Part shown: piece after piece, positions 54,321 to 55,168 of the stretch
Numbering within the stretch: position 1 is the stretch's first letter
Layout of the letters: every line of letters starts with the position of its first letter
DNA from: Ferrovum myxofaciens
GTDB taxonomy: Bacteria; Pseudomonadota; Gammaproteobacteria; Burkholderiales; Ferrovaceae
Direction of reading: 5' to 3'
Length of the DNA: 55,168 nucleotides
NCBI RefSeq assembly: GCF_000735045.1
Contig: NZ_JPOQ01000010.1
Location: 1 to 55,168 of the forward strand
Notes under the pieces: generated by a model
What the model saw: the letters and a program-made list of their open reading frames with translations, nothing else
Databases searched by the model: none
What the model was told of the DNA's origin: nothing
Position numbers and translations under genes: made by a program

Positions 54321-55045
54321 CTATCCGACTCAAGAAAAATCTTGAAGGATTTACTCTTGATGTCCACTGGGTTTCCCGGGAAGGAATCGTGGTGATTTTT
54401 GGTCCATCTGGATCTGGCAAGTCAATGACATTGCAGGCGATTTCAGGATTTTCACCGATGGATGAAGGCTATATTCGAGTGGGTGAGCGGGTTTTTTTTG
54501 ATTCCTTTGCCACCATTGATCTTCCCCCACAAAGGAGAGAAATTGGGTATTTGCCCCAGAACTATGCGCTGTTTCCACATATGACAGTTCGTCAAAATAT
54601 TCTTTATGGTCATCAAGCACCCGGCCCGGCGGCTGAAGAATTCCATGAAATGATTACGTTATTTCAACTTGAAGGACTGGAGAATCGTTACCCCAAGGAA
54701 CTTTCAGGGGGTCAAAAGCAGCGGGTGGCCCTGGCTCGCGCCTTGATGAGAAAACCCAGGATTCTGCTGCTGGACGAACCGCTGGCTGCGGTGGATATTT
54801 CGGTTCGCAAGATGATCAGAACGGAACTTAAACTGCTCCAGAGAAAGTTGGGGATCCCCATGATTCTGATTACCCATGATCTAAGCGAAGCATTGGCCTT
54901 GGCGGACAAACTGATTATCTACGAACAGGGTCGTGTCGTGCAGGAAGGGGAACCCATGGAGATCATCAAGCATCCCCTCAATGAACGGGTCTCTGAATTG
55001 CTGGGACAAATCACGATTCACACAGAACCCGTTTTTTCATTTTAA
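54311..55045 (+). CDS. modC: Molybdate ABC transporter ATPase ModC, short form
   Basis: ModC powers molybdate uptake. The 244 residues have Walker A FGPSGSGKSMT, Q-loop GYLPQNYALFPH, signature LSGGQKQRVALARAL, Walker B ILLLDEPLAAVD and switch His in ILITHD. Usual ModC proteins are about 350 residues with a C-terminal TOBE domain; this one stops after the ATPase domain, while a separate TOBE-type Mop protein is encoded two genes earlier. It is the last gene of the operon. Confidence 0.94.
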   Translation: MDVTIRLKKNLEGFTLDVHWVSREGIVVIFGPSGSGKSMTLQAISGFSPMDEGYIRVGERVFFDSFATIDLPPQRREIGYLPQNYALFPHMTVRQNILYGHQAPGPAAEEFHEMITLFQLEGLENRYPKELSGGQKQRVALARALMRKPRILLLDEPLAAVDISVRKMIRTELKLLQRKLGIPMILITHDLSEALALADKLIIYEQGRVVQEGEPMEIIKHPLNERVSELLGQITIHTEPVFSF

Positions 55046-55050
55046 GGTAA

Positions 55051-55168
55051 CTACTCGCCCCCTAATTCACCAGCCAAAGCCATTTGAATGGCAATCATGG
55101 GATTGACCCCTTTGTAAGCCATGGTTTGCAGGTAACTGGTGATGCGGCAATAGGCATGGGCATAGATT
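55051..55168 (-). CDS. C-terminal end of a leftward gene, perhaps an IS66-like transposase (partial)
   Basis: The last 38 codons of a minus-strand frame are visible, ending at TAG 55051-55053. The tail (YCRITSYLQTMAYKGVNP, then MIAIQMALAGELGGE) resembles the C terminus of IS66-type transposases, where R-I-x-S-Y-L precedes a helix and a short end, but too little is visible to be sure. It lies 5 bp from the modC stop on the opposite strand. Confidence 0.35.
   Translation of the reverse strand, partial: IYAHAYCRITSYLQTMAYKGVNPMIAIQMALAGELGGE

Overview
The window is a 55 kb chromosomal piece of a Gram-negative, nitrogen-fixing proteobacterium. Evidence for the cell type: LolA lipoprotein carrier, OmpW and TonB-dependent outer-membrane proteins, lipid A aminoarabinose (Arn) genes, the rpsU-dnaG-rpoD order, and NifA/sigma-54 type nif promoters. 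The gene repertoire fits a beta- or gammaproteobacterium; an acidophilic or iron-oxidising betaproteobacterium is possible, but the sequence alone does not settle the genus.

Layout. 1-900: end of an unidentified membrane protein, a 0.7 kb stretch without a convincing gene, and tRNA-Ile(CAU). 0.9-8 kb, minus strand: the macromolecular synthesis genes rpoD, dnaG and rpsU, preceded by a hypothetical gene, a half-length hemerythrin-like protein, sppA and a PsiE-like membrane protein. 8-12 kb: a PAS protein, a CZB-domain chemoreceptor and a large unknown membrane protein. 12-16 kb: YceI, an FNR-type oxygen sensor, OmpW and HemN, with FNR-like sites before ompW and hemN. 16-19 kb: a TonB-dependent receptor with a Fur-like site, then a P-II protein. 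19-28 kb, minus strand: purK, purE and a near-complete arn set (arnA split into two genes, arnC, arnB, arnE, arnT; no arnD), behind trxB. 28-37 kb: ftsK-lolA, tRNA-Arg and tRNA-Pro, folB with a pteridine-reductase-like SDR, a HI0933-type flavoprotein, a hexose-phosphate mutarotase, nhaA and an outer-membrane protein behind a strong palindrome.

37-55 kb is the nitrogen-fixation region. nifV runs left and a ferredoxin-nifZ-DUF3024-nifS-nifT-DUF6129 series runs right from a shared control region with one NifA site and two sigma-54 promoters. The rightward series continues into a tightly packed four-gene module of unclear role: a DegT/DnrJ-type protein without the PLP lysine, a 2Fe-2S ferredoxin, a 69-residue protein and a SIR2-like protein. 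nifHDK follow with their own NifA site, sigma-54 promoter and a hairpin placed where the mRNA should begin, then a 2Fe-2S ferredoxin and an Aer-like chemoreceptor. A third sigma-54 promoter drives nifE, a NifX-associated DUF269 protein and a DUF683 protein; nifN and nifX, usually next to nifE, are not here. A molybdate uptake operon (modA, mop, modB, modC) follows and would supply Mo for FeMo-co. Only the tail of a leftward gene, perhaps a transposase, is visible at the right edge.

Most interesting: the four-gene module at 41180-43677, the absence of nifN/nifX, the aerotaxis receptor inside the nif genes, the predicted 5'-end hairpin of nifH mRNA, and the FNR-type hemN promoter whose predicted start coincides with the start codon. 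All promoter, hairpin and domain calls are by eye and were not tested by search.
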